Shown piece by piece: positions 1-8,390 of a stretch of 64,000 nucleotides of DNA (the stretch's first letter is position 1; each line of letters starts with the position of its first letter). Source of the DNA: Phyllobacterium sp. YR531 (lineage in GTDB: Bacteria; Pseudomonadota; Alphaproteobacteria; Rhizobiales; Rhizobiaceae); the NCBI RefSeq assembly GCF_000282595.1, contig NZ_AKIZ01000036.1, positions 21,793 through 85,792 of the forward strand, in the 5' to 3' direction. The position numbers and the translations under genes were made by a program. The notes beneath the pieces are model-generated. The model was not told where the DNA came from. It searched no databases and saw only the letters and a list, made by a program, of their open reading frames with translations.

Positions 1-820
1 TCTCATTCCCAACCCGCGTGACATTCCGGCCTTTGTTAAAGTCCTGCAGAAGCACAAGTTCCATTTCTTTCCGGGGCTAAGCACATTGTTCAACGGTTTG
101 ATGAACAATGAAGAGTTCCGCAAACTGGATTTCAAGGAACTGCGTATGTCCTTCAGCGGTGGCATGGCAATGCAAAAGCCTGTTGCCGACCGCTGGAAAG
201 AACTGACCGGCAGCCTGATGATTGAGGGCTATGGTCTGTCCGAGACCTCGCCTGTTGCGTCTGCAAACCCGCTTGATGCAACTGAATTTTCCGGCACGAT
301 CGGCATGCCCATGCCATCAACGGATTTTTCCATACGCGATGATGACGGCAAGGAATTGCCTTTGCTGGAAGTCGGTGAAATCTGCATTCGTGGACCGCAG
401 ATCATGGCCGGATACTGGAACCGCCCAGATGAAACTGCCAAGGTCATGACCTCGGATGGTTTTTTCCGCTCCGGCGACATGGGCTACATGGATGAACGCG
501 GCTACACGAAGATTGTTGACCGCAAGAAGGACATGATCCTTGTCTCCGGCTTCAACGTTTATCCGAACGAGATCGAAGAAGTAGCCATGGAACATCCCGG
601 TATCGCGGAGGCCGCTGCAGTGGCGATTGCCAATGAGCATTCCGGTGAAGCCGTTAAACTTTTCATCGTGCGCAAGGACAAGACTTTGACCGAAGAGGCC
701 GTAAAAGCTTTTTGTGCAGAACGCCTGACCAACTACAAGCGACCGCGCGTCGTTGAATTCCGGGACGAACTGCCGAAAAGCAATGTCGGCAAAATCCTGC
801 GGCGTGAACTTCGCGACTGA
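1..820 (+). CDS. Acyl-CoA synthetase (AMP-forming), C-terminal part
   Basis: The reading frame is open from base 2 to the TGA at 818-820, so only the last 272 residues of a larger gene are seen. The protein belongs to the class I adenylate-forming family, which activates a carboxylic acid with ATP and transfers it to CoA. Visible motifs are YGLSETSP (about bases 229-252), the RSGDMGY hinge region, the DRKKDMILVSGFNVYPNE block and the C-terminal PKSNVGKILRREL with the catalytic lysine. FadD-type long-chain acyl-CoA ligases have this wording, but chain-length specificity cannot be judged from this part. A strong terminator follows the stop. Confidence 0.9.
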   Translation, partial: LIPNPRDIPAFVKVLQKHKFHFFPGLSTLFNGLMNNEEFRKLDFKELRMSFSGGMAMQKPVADRWKELTGSLMIEGYGLSETSPVASANPLDATEFSGTIGMPMPSTDFSIRDDDGKELPLLEVGEICIRGPQIMAGYWNRPDETAKVMTSDGFFRSGDMGYMDERGYTKIVDRKKDMILVSGFNVYPNEIEEVAMEHPGIAEAAAVAIANEHSGEAVKLFIVRKDKTLTEEAVKAFCAERLTNYKRPRVVEFRDELPKSNVGKILRRELRD

Positions 821-824
821 CAAG

Positions 825-851
825 AAAGGGAGGGCTTAAACCCTCCCTTTT
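825..851. terminator. Rho-independent terminator, probably bidirectional
   Basis: A perfect 10-bp stem (825-834 and 841-850, AAAGGGAGGG/CCCTCCCTTT) encloses a 6-nt loop and ends in a short T-run. It lies between the stops of the convergent acyl-CoA synthetase and VOC genes, and its A/T flanks suit either direction. Confidence 0.85.
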
Positions 852-855
852 CATT

Positions 856-1227
856 TCAGATAGGCTGCCCCACATCAATGCGATTACCGTCGTGGTCCTC
901 AAAGACGAATGCCCTGAGGCCATAGTCCTTGTCTTTCAGTCCCTTGATGATACGCAGGCCTTCGCTCTGGCAGATTGCATGCAACGCGTCGGCATTGTCC
1001 ACGATCATATGAGCCACATTGAACGGGGGTGGATCATAGTCTTTTTGCAGGCTGAGATGCAGTTCCGCACCCTCGCGCTTTAGAATCATAAACCCTACAG
1101 GATTGCCGTTTTCGAACGTTTTGGTGAAGCCGAACGCGCGTGTGTAAAAATCATGCGCACGGACCATATCTTTGACCGGCAGCATGGCCGCAATACGCCC
1201 AAAGTGGATGACATTCTCATCTTTCAT
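856..1227 (-). CDS. VOC/glyoxalase-family protein
   Basis: This 123-residue protein is a single vicinal-oxygen-chelate module pair. It opens with a beta strand and a helix typical of the family (LPVKDMVRAHDFYTRAFGF, about residues 16-34) and closes with FVFEDHDGNRIDVGQP, where the family usually places an acidic metal ligand. Such proteins include glyoxalases, fosfomycin or bleomycin resistance proteins and extradiol dioxygenases; nothing here picks one. It is convergent with the acyl-CoA synthetase gene across a shared terminator and has no obvious operon partner. Confidence 0.8.
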   Translation of the reverse strand: MKDENVIHFGRIAAMLPVKDMVRAHDFYTRAFGFTKTFENGNPVGFMILKREGAELHLSLQKDYDPPPFNVAHMIVDNADALHAICQSEGLRIIKGLKDKDYGLRAFVFEDHDGNRIDVGQPI

Positions 1228-1364
1228 CTCATAACCTCAATTGTTGAAAGCGCATCCTGCCATATCGCGCGGTGGCGACACGATGGATTGTGCTTGCTTT
1301 AAAGATCATGAGACGGTGCCCACGCATTTTCTATAATAGTAACTGATGCTGCTGAAAAGGGTGC

Positions 1365-2954
1365 TCAGGCGACCTTGTCGCGAACCTGATAATCTTTGAT
1401 CGCAGCAAAACGTATCGCCTTCCAACGCTCTGCTTCATAGGAAAGCGAGAAGCTGTTCTGCGCCAAAAACACAGGATCATTATCAAGGTCATGGGCGATA
1501 TCGGCGCGGTGCCCATTGATAAAGCGCTGCAGTTCTGCCGGGTCATCGGCAGAAATCCAGCGCGCAACGGTGAACCGCGCAGGCTCGAAGCCAACCGGCA
1601 AAGTATATTCGACCTTGAGACGCTCTGTCAGAACGTCGATCTGCAACGCACCGACGACGCCAACGATTGCCGGCGAGCCATCATCCGGCAGGAAGAGCTG
1701 GACCACGCCTTCTTCCGCCATCTGCTGAAGCGCTTCACGCAGCTTTTTGGCTTTCATGGCATCATCCAGACGCACGCGGCGGAGGATTTCCGGCGCAAAG
1801 TTTGGAACACCGCGGAAGAGCAGGTCTTCGCCCTCTGTCAGCGTGTCGCCAATGCGCAATGTGCCGTGGTTGGGGATACCAACCACATCGCCAGCCCAAG
1901 CCTCATCGGCAATCTGGCGACTACGGGCGAAGAAGAATTGAGGTGCGGAAAGGCCCATGGGCTTGCCGGTGCGCACAAGCTTGGCCTTCATGCCACGCGA
2001 AAGTTTGCCTGAGCAAACACGCAGAAACGCAATACGGTCGCGATGGTTTGGGTCCATGTTGGCCTGAATTTTGAAAACGAAGCCGGTCATCTTGTCTTCT
2101 GTTGCTTCCACCCTGCGCGTATCGGCATCTTGTGCGCGCGGGCTTGGGCCAAAGTCACAGAAGGCCTCGATCAAGTCCCGTACCCCGTAATTGCGCAATG
2201 CCGAACCGAAATAGACGGGTGTCAGATGCCCTTCACGAAACGCTTGCAGATCAAACGGATTGCAGGCGTCGCGCGCCAGCGTCACTTCATCGATCCATGC
2301 TTGACGTTCGTTTTCGGGCAAAAGTCCCGAAGCGCCTGACGCTTCAGGACCATTTACAGGACGCGGTGTTTCTTCAGAGTCGCGCTGACGGACAGTGTTG
2401 TTCTGGAGATTATATGTTCCGGCAAAGCTTTTCCCTCTGCCGATTGGCCAGGTGATCGGTGCCGTATCCAAGGCAAGCTTCTGCTCGATCTCATCAAGAA
2501 TTTCATAAGGGTCGCGACTCTCACGGTCCATCTTGTTGATGAAGGTAACGATAGGAATATCCCGCATACGGCAGACTTCGAAAAGCTTTAGCGTACGCGC
2601 TTCGATACCCTTGGCGGCATCGATCACCATGACGGCACTGTCAACGGCAGTGAGCGTCCGATAGGTATCGTCGGCAAAGTCTTCGTGACCCGGCGTGTCA
2701 AGCAGATTAAAAATGCAATCCTTGTATTCGAAGGTCATCACGGAGGTGACGACCGAAATGCCGCGATCACGCTCGATGTTCATCCAGTCAGAGCGGGTCT
2801 GGATGCGATCTTTCTTGGCCTTGACCTCGCCAGCAAGCTGAATCGCGCCGCCGAAAAGCAGCAGCTTTTCAGTCAGCGTGGTTTTACCGGCGTCAGGATG
2901 CGCAATAATCGCGAAAGTACGGCGCTTGGAAACGGGATGGTCTGCAGAAGACAT
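1365..2954 (-). CDS. prfC: Peptide chain release factor 3
   Basis: RF3 is the translational GTPase that recycles RF1/RF2 after termination. From the ATG at 2954 the product is 529 residues, the normal family length. GTPase motifs are AHPDAGKTT (18-26), DTPGH (86-90) and NKMD (140-143), followed by RF3-specific C-terminal sequence. A TTG 18 bases upstream is possible but would add a poorly conserved FELSF stretch, so the ATG is preferred. A glycine/serine/proline-rich segment at about residues 190-220 interrupts the G domain and looks like a lineage insertion. It stands alone on the minus strand. Confidence 0.95.
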   Translation of the reverse strand: MSSADHPVSKRRTFAIIAHPDAGKTTLTEKLLLFGGAIQLAGEVKAKKDRIQTRSDWMNIERDRGISVVTSVMTFEYKDCIFNLLDTPGHEDFADDTYRTLTAVDSAVMVIDAAKGIEARTLKLFEVCRMRDIPIVTFINKMDRESRDPYEILDEIEQKLALDTAPITWPIGRGKSFAGTYNLQNNTVRQRDSEETPRPVNGPEASGASGLLPENERQAWIDEVTLARDACNPFDLQAFREGHLTPVYFGSALRNYGVRDLIEAFCDFGPSPRAQDADTRRVEATEDKMTGFVFKIQANMDPNHRDRIAFLRVCSGKLSRGMKAKLVRTGKPMGLSAPQFFFARSRQIADEAWAGDVVGIPNHGTLRIGDTLTEGEDLLFRGVPNFAPEILRRVRLDDAMKAKKLREALQQMAEEGVVQLFLPDDGSPAIVGVVGALQIDVLTERLKVEYTLPVGFEPARFTVARWISADDPAELQRFINGHRADIAHDLDNDPVFLAQNSFSLSYEAERWKAIRFAAIKDYQVRDKVA

Positions 2955-3032
2955 AAAAGATAGCTCGAACAAAAGGAAAGGTTGGCGCCTTCTATCAGCC
3001 CCAGCCTTTCCCGTCGACCTTCAATTCCAAGG

Positions 3033-3842
3033 TCAGGCGCTTTCAAGTGCAGGCGCAGATTCCTCAGTGCCCATGAAAGTCTCGATGGTAATTCGCTTCG
3101 TGTCCTTGACCGTCACGAAACTGTTCGGCGGGACCGGCATCCAATTGCCGGCTTCACCATCAAGTGGCTCCGAAACGACGCACAGTCCCGCATTTGGTGC
3201 AAGCGTTGCCGTATAGAGTGATGGGGCAAAACGATCCGTTGCATATCGAACCGCATAAAGCTGATGGCCATCAGAAAAAGCTGCAGTCAATCGAATAAAT
3301 GCCGGGACACCGATGCGATCTGACTCGGCCTTGATCGCATTGACAGTCGCAACAAGAGCCCGGGAGGGATCGAGATCAAGGCCATGCTGCAGCATGAGCA
3401 GGAAAATCAACTCCGAATCCGTCGAGCCAAGTTTTTGCGCATAGATTGCATCATCCAGACGGGCTTCAAGGCTACGCCGCAACCTGTCGAAATGTCCTAT
3501 TTGCCCATTATGCATGAAGCTCCATTTGCCTGAAACAAACGGGTGGCAATTCATGCGGCTCGTAACACCGCCTGTTGATGCACGAACATGGGCAAGAAAA
3601 AGATGCGACCTGATCTGACGGGAAAGACTGCGCAAATTCTGATCTGACCATGCGGGCAGTATATCCCGGTACAACCCCGGTTCTTCACGCGCCCCGTACC
3701 AGGCCACGCCGAAACCATCCCCGTTCGTGCGGGTTTTGGCTTCATGGGCATCGTGGCTTTGCGCTATCAGCGAATGGCAGGGAGAGGCAATGACATCTTC
3801 TAGGAAAAGCTCAGGTCCGAGATAGGCAGCCCAACGGCACAT
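3033..3842 (-). CDS. Class II glutamine amidotransferase
   Basis: This 269-residue Ntn hydrolase is of the YafJ type. Cys2 becomes the N-terminal nucleophile after methionine removal (MCRWAAYLG). NGDGFGVAWYG (about 41-51) and HPFVSGKWSFMHNGQIG (about 120-137) are family landmarks for glutamine binding and the oxyanion hole. There is no fused synthetase domain, so the ammonia acceptor is unknown. The gene lies 61 bases from the probable prfC start on the same strand, which may mean co-transcription with it. Confidence 0.88.
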   Translation of the reverse strand: MCRWAAYLGPELFLEDVIASPCHSLIAQSHDAHEAKTRTNGDGFGVAWYGAREEPGLYRDILPAWSDQNLRSLSRQIRSHLFLAHVRASTGGVTSRMNCHPFVSGKWSFMHNGQIGHFDRLRRSLEARLDDAIYAQKLGSTDSELIFLLMLQHGLDLDPSRALVATVNAIKAESDRIGVPAFIRLTAAFSDGHQLYAVRYATDRFAPSLYTATLAPNAGLCVVSEPLDGEAGNWMPVPPNSFVTVKDTKRITIETFMGTEESAPALESA

Positions 3843-3995
3843 GATTCACCCGCATTTGGTCACATAATGGCGGGTGATTTCTCCAACGGGAATCACCAGC
3901 TCCGTGCTGGGATAATATCAGATTATGTGCAAACAATGGATCTCGCCTATCTTGTGAGTTGACGGTGCCCGCCGTCTGGTGAAAAAGGTCTCTTC

Positions 3996-4481
3996 ATGTC
4001 ACAGAAAACCGATTCCACTCACCCGAACAATCCTGCACTTGGCCTGGTTCGCCTTGATCATGCCAAGGGGCTGGAACTTCCGTCTTATGAAACGTCCGGC
4101 TCTGCCGGTATGGATCTTCGCGCAGCTGTTCCCGAAGACAGGCCATTGCTGTTGCTTCCCGGCAAACGTGCCCTTGTGCCAAGCGGGCTGATCTTTGAAA
4201 TTCCTGAAGGGTATGAGGCGCAGATTCGCCCTCGCTCCGGGCTTGCGCTCAAAAACGGTATCACCTGCCTCAACGCTCCTGGAACGATTGATTCCGACTA
4301 TCGCGGCGAAGTAAAAGTGATCCTTGTCAACCTTGGCGAAGACGACTTCTATGTCGAACGTGGAATGCGGATTGCACAGGTAGTGCTTGCACCAGTGGTT
4401 CAGCTTAATGTTGAAGAGCGGCAGCATGCCAGTGAAACATCCCGTGGTGCTGGTGGATTTGGTTCGACAGGTACAGCATAG
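3996..4481 (+). CDS. dut: dUTP diphosphatase
   Basis: Trimeric dUTPase hydrolyses dUTP to dUMP and PPi, keeping uracil out of DNA and feeding dTMP synthesis. All five motifs are present in 161 residues: SAGMDLRA (36-43), PRSGLA (79-84), [10 protein letters not shown] (96-105), RGMRIAQ (122-128) and the C-terminal lid [10 protein letters not shown] (150-159). The N terminus is somewhat extended compared with E. coli Dut. A run of closely spaced forward genes follows 26 bases downstream, so it may lead a mixed operon. Confidence 0.96.
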   Translation: MSQKTDSTHPNNPALGLVRLDHAKGLELPSYETSGSAGMDLRAAVPEDRPLLLLPGKRALVPSGLIFEIPEGYEAQIRPRSGLALKNGITCLNAPGTIDSDYRGEVKVILVNLGEDDFYVERGMRIAQVVLAPVVQLNVEERQHASETSRGAGGFGSTGTA

Positions 4482-4507
4482 GAAAGAAACAAGACTGGGA
4501 GGTCATC

Positions 4508-5326
4508 ATGGACAAGGGCAAAACATTTCGTCTTCTGCATCAAGGACCGGACGTTTTGCTGATGCCCAATCCATGGGATCCCGGTACAACGAAATTCCTG
4601 GCGTCTCTTGGTTTCAAGGCCATGGCGACCAGCAGCGCCGGATTTGCCTTTTCCCGTGCGCTTCCTGATGGCGGCATAACTTTCGATGTCATGATGCAGC
4701 ATTGCCGCGATCTTGTCGCCGCCACCGACCTTCCTGTTTCCGGTGATCTGGAAAAGGGCAAGGGCGACAGCGCTGACAGCGCGGCAGAAACTATTTTTGC
4801 TGCCGAAGCCGCTGGCCTTGCCGGCTGTTCGATCGAGGACTTTTCTGGTGATCCGGACAAACCGGTTTATGAATTTTCCCATGCCGTCGAGCGGGTTGCC
4901 GCCGCTGCAGAAGCGGCACGGGCTTTAAAACGCGACTTTGTTTTTACCGCGCGCGCCGAGAATTTCCTCCGTGGCAATAATGACCTTGATGACACGATCA
5001 AACGTCTTCAGGCCTTTGAACAAGCGGGAGCCGATGTGCTCTTCGCTCCCGGCATTACTGATCTCGAGAGTATCACAACGCTCTGCAAATCGGTCTCCAA
5101 GCCGCTGAGTGTGCTAGCTCCGGCATCGTTGACAGTTCGCGAACTTGCAGAAGCGGGTGTCCGGCGAATATCGCTCGGACCAAGACTGACAACTGCGGCA
5201 TTCAGCGCGATTCATGATGCAGCCCGACAGGTACTTGACAAAGGTACATTCGAGTTCGGTACGACGGGCGTCACTTTCGGCAATCTGCAACAGCTGTTCT
5301 CGCAGGATGCAAACAAGGAAAACTGA
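4508..5326 (+). CDS. Isocitrate lyase/PEP phosphonomutase-family protein
   Basis: This 272-residue TIM-barrel protein opens with the family N terminus (LLMPNPWDPGTTKFLASLGF) and carries SGDLEKGKG and SIED, the positions that bind Mg2+ and the oxyacid substrate in this superfamily. Members include PEP mutase, methylisocitrate lyase and oxaloacetate decarboxylase-like enzymes. The isocitrate-lyase KKCGH signature is absent, and I cannot assign a substrate. It is followed after 3 bases by a HAD phosphatase gene, so the two are probably co-translated. Confidence 0.82.
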   Translation: MDKGKTFRLLHQGPDVLLMPNPWDPGTTKFLASLGFKAMATSSAGFAFSRALPDGGITFDVMMQHCRDLVAATDLPVSGDLEKGKGDSADSAAETIFAAEAAGLAGCSIEDFSGDPDKPVYEFSHAVERVAAAAEAARALKRDFVFTARAENFLRGNNDLDDTIKRLQAFEQAGADVLFAPGITDLESITTLCKSVSKPLSVLAPASLTVRELAEAGVRRISLGPRLTTAAFSAIHDAARQVLDKGTFEFGTTGVTFGNLQQLFSQDANKEN

Positions 5327-5329
5327 GTT

Positions 5330-5983
5330 ATGGCACGTCCCGATCTGGTGATTTTCGACTGCGACGGCGTGCTCGTTGATACCGAAACAGTTGGCAATCA
5401 TCATCTGGTCAAAATGCTTGGCGAAGCTGGTTTCCAGACTACGTTCTCGGAATTGCGCAAAACCTATACCGGCATGCCGATGCGGGCAGTTCAGGAAAAG
5501 GTTGAAGCGCAAGGCTATTCACTTGGCGCCGATTTTGTCGAACGGTGGTACAAAGCCATCCCCGTGATCTTCGAGAATGTCGAGGCAATTCCTTACATCG
5601 ACGATGTCATCACTGCGGTCCGGAATGCCGGTCTTGCCTATTGTGTCGCTTCCTCGGCGAATGTCGAAAAAATGCATATTACCCTTGGAAAGACCGGTCT
5701 TATCGGTCATTTCGAAAAGGTACTTTATAGCGCATCAATGGTTGCGCGGGGAAAGCCGTTCCCTGATCTGTTTCTCCATGCTGCTGCCGAAATGGGCTAT
5801 GATCCAAGCCGGGCTGTTGTGATCGAAGATAGCGTTGCAGGAACAAGGGCTGGCGTAGCCGCCGGTATGCGTGTCTTTTCCTATTGCGGCGATGAACATG
5901 CAGACCGCGAAGGCCTGGCAGCGGCAGGTGGAATCCTGTTTGACGATATGCGCAAACTGCCTGCCCTCTTGGAAATCGCGTGA
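5330..5983 (+). CDS. HAD-superfamily phosphatase, beta-phosphoglucomutase-like
   Basis: This 217-residue protein has a complete set of HAD motifs: FDCDGVLVDTE (nucleophile Asp10, acid Asp12), SSANVEKM (motif II), KPFPDLF (motif III lysine) and VIEDSVAG (motif IV). The cap between motifs I and II is the small helical type of subclass IA, as in sugar-phosphate phosphatases and 6-phosphogluconate phosphatase. The exact substrate is not readable. It starts 3 bases after the PEP-mutase-like gene and its TGA overlaps the next ATG in a TGATG. Confidence 0.86.
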   Translation: MARPDLVIFDCDGVLVDTETVGNHHLVKMLGEAGFQTTFSELRKTYTGMPMRAVQEKVEAQGYSLGADFVERWYKAIPVIFENVEAIPYIDDVITAVRNAGLAYCVASSANVEKMHITLGKTGLIGHFEKVLYSASMVARGKPFPDLFLHAAAEMGYDPSRAVVIEDSVAGTRAGVAAGMRVFSYCGDEHADREGLAAAGGILFDDMRKLPALLEIA

Positions 5984-6987
5984 TGGGCAACCCGTTGAAG
6001 GTCATTGATATGCATACGGGGGGCGAGCCCTTGCGAATCATCACCGACGGATATCCCAGATTGCCCAAAGGTACGATTCTGAGCAAGCGTGCTTATGTGC
6101 GTGACAGGCTCGATCACTTGCGAAAAATTCTGATGTTTGAGCCCCGCGGTCATTTCGATATGTATGGGGCACTGCTGGTGGAAACCGACCTTCCAGATGC
6201 TGATCTGGCAGTCCTGTTCATGCACAATGAGGGGTATTCTACCATGTGCGGCCACGCGATTATCGCCCTCGGTCGCTACGCTGTCGATTATGGACTTGTC
6301 GCCAAGGTGGAGCCGGTCACGACCGTTCGCATTGAATGCCCATGTGGAATGGTCGTCGCTTCCGTGGAGGTTCGCGATGGGAAATCCGGCGGCGTCTCCT
6401 TTGAAAGCGTTCCGGCCTTCCTGTTTGCAGGGGACCAAACAATAGAGGTTCCGGAATTCGGTGAGATCACCTTCGATGTTGCTTATGGCGGTGCGTTTTA
6501 TGCCTTAGCCGATTGCAGGCAATTTGGACTTGAGTTTGGGCGTGATCCCGGGTCAGCGTTTAAACATGCCGCGACAGCTTTGACTGAAGCAGTGAAGGAA
6601 GCTGTGCCGCTTGATCATCCCGATCACAAGGATCTCGCCTTTCTCTATGGGTCGATTCTTACCGATGGATCAGATGAATGGAATGAAGCCCCAACGAAGA
6701 ACGTCTGTATTTTTGCTGATGCGCAATTGGATCGCTCACCTACGGGATCGGGGGTTACGGCCCGGCTTGCTGCAATGCATGCCAAAGGACAGATAATCCA
6801 AGGCAATGCCCGCATCTTTGAAAGCATTGTAGGATCACGCTTTGCAGGTTTTGTAGAAACAACTACCAAAACTGGCTCCTTCGATGCCATTACTGCCCGT
6901 GTTTCCGGACATGCCTACTATAGCGGAAAGGCTGAATTCATTGTCGAAGATGATGATCCATTGGGCGCTGGCTTCCTGATTTCCTGA
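5983..6987 (+). CDS. Proline racemase-family, probable trans-3-hydroxy-L-proline dehydratase
   Basis: This 334-residue member of the proline racemase superfamily keeps the first catalytic cysteine (MCGHAI, Cys89), but the second site reads DRSPTGSG with Thr254 where racemases and 4-hydroxyproline epimerases have Cys. A Cys/Thr pair is the known signature of trans-3-hydroxy-L-proline dehydratase, which makes delta1-pyrroline-2-carboxylate. I therefore prefer dehydratase to racemase. The ATG at 5983 overlaps the upstream stop; a GTG one codon earlier is also in frame. No pyrroline-2-carboxylate reductase gene is adjacent. Confidence 0.82.
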   Translation: MGNPLKVIDMHTGGEPLRIITDGYPRLPKGTILSKRAYVRDRLDHLRKILMFEPRGHFDMYGALLVETDLPDADLAVLFMHNEGYSTMCGHAIIALGRYAVDYGLVAKVEPVTTVRIECPCGMVVASVEVRDGKSGGVSFESVPAFLFAGDQTIEVPEFGEITFDVAYGGAFYALADCRQFGLEFGRDPGSAFKHAATALTEAVKEAVPLDHPDHKDLAFLYGSILTDGSDEWNEAPTKNVCIFADAQLDRSPTGSGVTARLAAMHAKGQIIQGNARIFESIVGSRFAGFVETTTKTGSFDAITARVSGHAYYSGKAEFIVEDDDPLGAGFLIS

Positions 6988-7023
6988 GAATCGGCTTCAA
7001 TAATCGCGAATTGAAAAACATTT

Positions 7024-7035
7024 AACCGAATGGTT
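7024..7035. promoter_or_regulatory. Probable ArsR operator, upstream copy
   Basis: AACCGAATGGTT has four-base arms (AACC/GGTT) and sits 38 bp, centre to centre, upstream of a perfect palindrome of the same type. The shared context TWAACC..ATGGTTGA makes it a likely binding site for the ArsR protein encoded next. Confidence 0.6.
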
Positions 7036-7061
7036 GACCATTTTTCCATGACATGATACTA

Positions 7062-7073
7062 AACCATATGGTT
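7062..7073. promoter_or_regulatory. Probable ArsR operator overlapping the start codon
   Basis: AACCATATGGTT is a perfect 12-bp palindrome containing the ATG (7068-7070) of the arsR-type gene. Occupancy would block its own translation-start region and promoter. With the copy at 7024-7035 it forms a two-site autoregulatory arrangement. Confidence 0.65.
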
Positions 7074-7451
7074 GAATTACAAACACCTCACCTCGACGCC
7101 GTATTTCATGCGCTTTCCGACCCCACACGCCGGGCAATGCTGCATCGACTTACTATCGGCGAACACTCCGTCAGCGATCTGGCCACACCTTTTCGCATGT
7201 CGCTCGCAGGCGCTTCAAAACACATAAAAGTTCTTGAGAGCGCCGGTCTTGTGCGCCGACGCATCGAGGGAAGAACGCATTTATGTCAGCTTGAAGCTGC
7301 GAGGCTTGCAGAAGCTCAGCAATGGCTGAGCACCTATGAAAAATTCTGGAGCGCTCGACTTGATGATCTTGAAGCAATCCTGCGTGAAGAAGATGCTTCT
7401 ATTGCCGGGAAACCCGCCACTCCACCCCTCTCCAATAAAGTGGGAGAATGA
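7068..7451 (+). CDS. ArsR-family winged-helix regulator
   Basis: This 127-residue repressor has the family core: FHALSDPTRRAMLHRL, then SVSDLATPFRMSLAGASKHIKVLESAGLVRRR as the winged helix. It lacks the metal-binding CVC motif of metal sensors and matches the subfamily that pairs with AHSA1/SRPBCC proteins. I chose the ATG at 7068, which lies inside the palindromic operator; an ATG 15 bases upstream is also possible. The downstream AHSA1 gene begins one base after its stop, so the two form an operon, probably autorepressed. Confidence 0.88.
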   Translation: MVELQTPHLDAVFHALSDPTRRAMLHRLTIGEHSVSDLATPFRMSLAGASKHIKVLESAGLVRRRIEGRTHLCQLEAARLAEAQQWLSTYEKFWSARLDDLEAILREEDASIAGKPATPPLSNKVGE

Positions 7452-7452
7452 C

Positions 7453-7998
7453 ATGAACGAGTATAGTGGCAACGATAGCCTTGGCACTGTTACTGCACCG
7501 AGGACAGTTCGCATCGAACGCCTTCTTCCGGGGCCTGCTGAACGTATCTGGGCATATCTGACCGAGTCAGACAAGCGACGCAGATGGCTGGCGAAAGGAC
7601 CGATTGCGGATTTTGTCGGAGGCGACGTTCGTCTTATCTTCCACCATTCAGAGCTTTCGCAAGAACCCGCGCCTGCCGAGTACAGAAAGTATGAGGGGCA
7701 TACGAACCACGGGAAAGTGACGAGATATGATCCACCGCATGTTTTAAGTTACACATGGCCTGATGGTGACAACGAGCCATCGGAAGTAACATTCGAACTC
7801 GATACTATCGGACCTGATACGAAGTTGACCATCACCCATACACGTCTCGCCAATACGAATTCGATGGTGAGCGTGGCGACGGGCTGGCACACGCATCTGG
7901 CCGCCTTGGTTTCACATTTGCAAGGACAACAGATCAAAGACTTTTGGGCCGACCATAAGCGTCTTGAGTCCGAATACCGTCAGATTATCGGCAACTGA
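7453..7998 (+). CDS. AHSA1/SRPBCC-domain protein
   Basis: This 181-residue START-like protein has the typical opening RIERLLPGPAERIWAYLTESDKRRRWL and the late TITHTRL strand with the long C-terminal helix. These helix-grip proteins bind hydrophobic ligands, but the ligand is unknown. The ATG at 7453 comes one base after the arsR stop and follows GGGAGA, so this start is firm although the frame stays open further upstream. ArsR-AHSA1 pairs are common in proteobacteria and often respond to organic compounds. Confidence 0.87.
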   Translation: MNEYSGNDSLGTVTAPRTVRIERLLPGPAERIWAYLTESDKRRRWLAKGPIADFVGGDVRLIFHHSELSQEPAPAEYRKYEGHTNHGKVTRYDPPHVLSYTWPDGDNEPSEVTFELDTIGPDTKLTITHTRLANTNSMVSVATGWHTHLAALVSHLQGQQIKDFWADHKRLESEYRQIIGN

Positions 7999-8024
7999 AC
8001 ATATCAAAAAATGGAGAGATCATC

Positions 8025-8390
8025 ATGAGACCTTCTTACGAGGGAAGCCATAATATTGCAATGAAGGTTCCCCCACACCAGTACGAGGCTACTGTTGCAT
8101 TCTACAGGGACATCATCGGCCTTAAGCCTCTGACCAACCATCTCCCCTATGTCGGATTTCATTTTGGCTCCAACCAGCTCTGGATCGACAAGGCTCCGGG
8201 CCTCAGTCAATCCGAACTATGGCTGGAAATAGCTGCCGATGATGCACAATCCGCAGCAGCGCACCTTGCTGAAGCTGGCATTGTACGTTGTGATGAGATT
8301 GAAGAACTACCGGAAGGGCATAAGGATTTCTGGATCACCAGCCCAAACCAGATTATCCATCACATATCGCAAAAAGGCGAAGGCTGGTAA
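8025..8390 (+). CDS. VOC/glyoxalase-family protein
   Basis: This 121-residue VOC protein begins 26 bases after the AHSA1 gene and is probably the third member of the ArsR operon. Features are HNIAMKVPPHQYEATVAFYRD at the N terminus, with a candidate metal histidine, and the terminal FWITSPNQIIHHIS strand. The substrate is unknown. Its TAA abuts the stop of the convergent GNAT gene with no gap. Confidence 0.82.
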   Translation: MRPSYEGSHNIAMKVPPHQYEATVAFYRDIIGLKPLTNHLPYVGFHFGSNQLWIDKAPGLSQSELWLEIAADDAQSAAAHLAEAGIVRCDEIEELPEGHKDFWITSPNQIIHHISQKGEGW

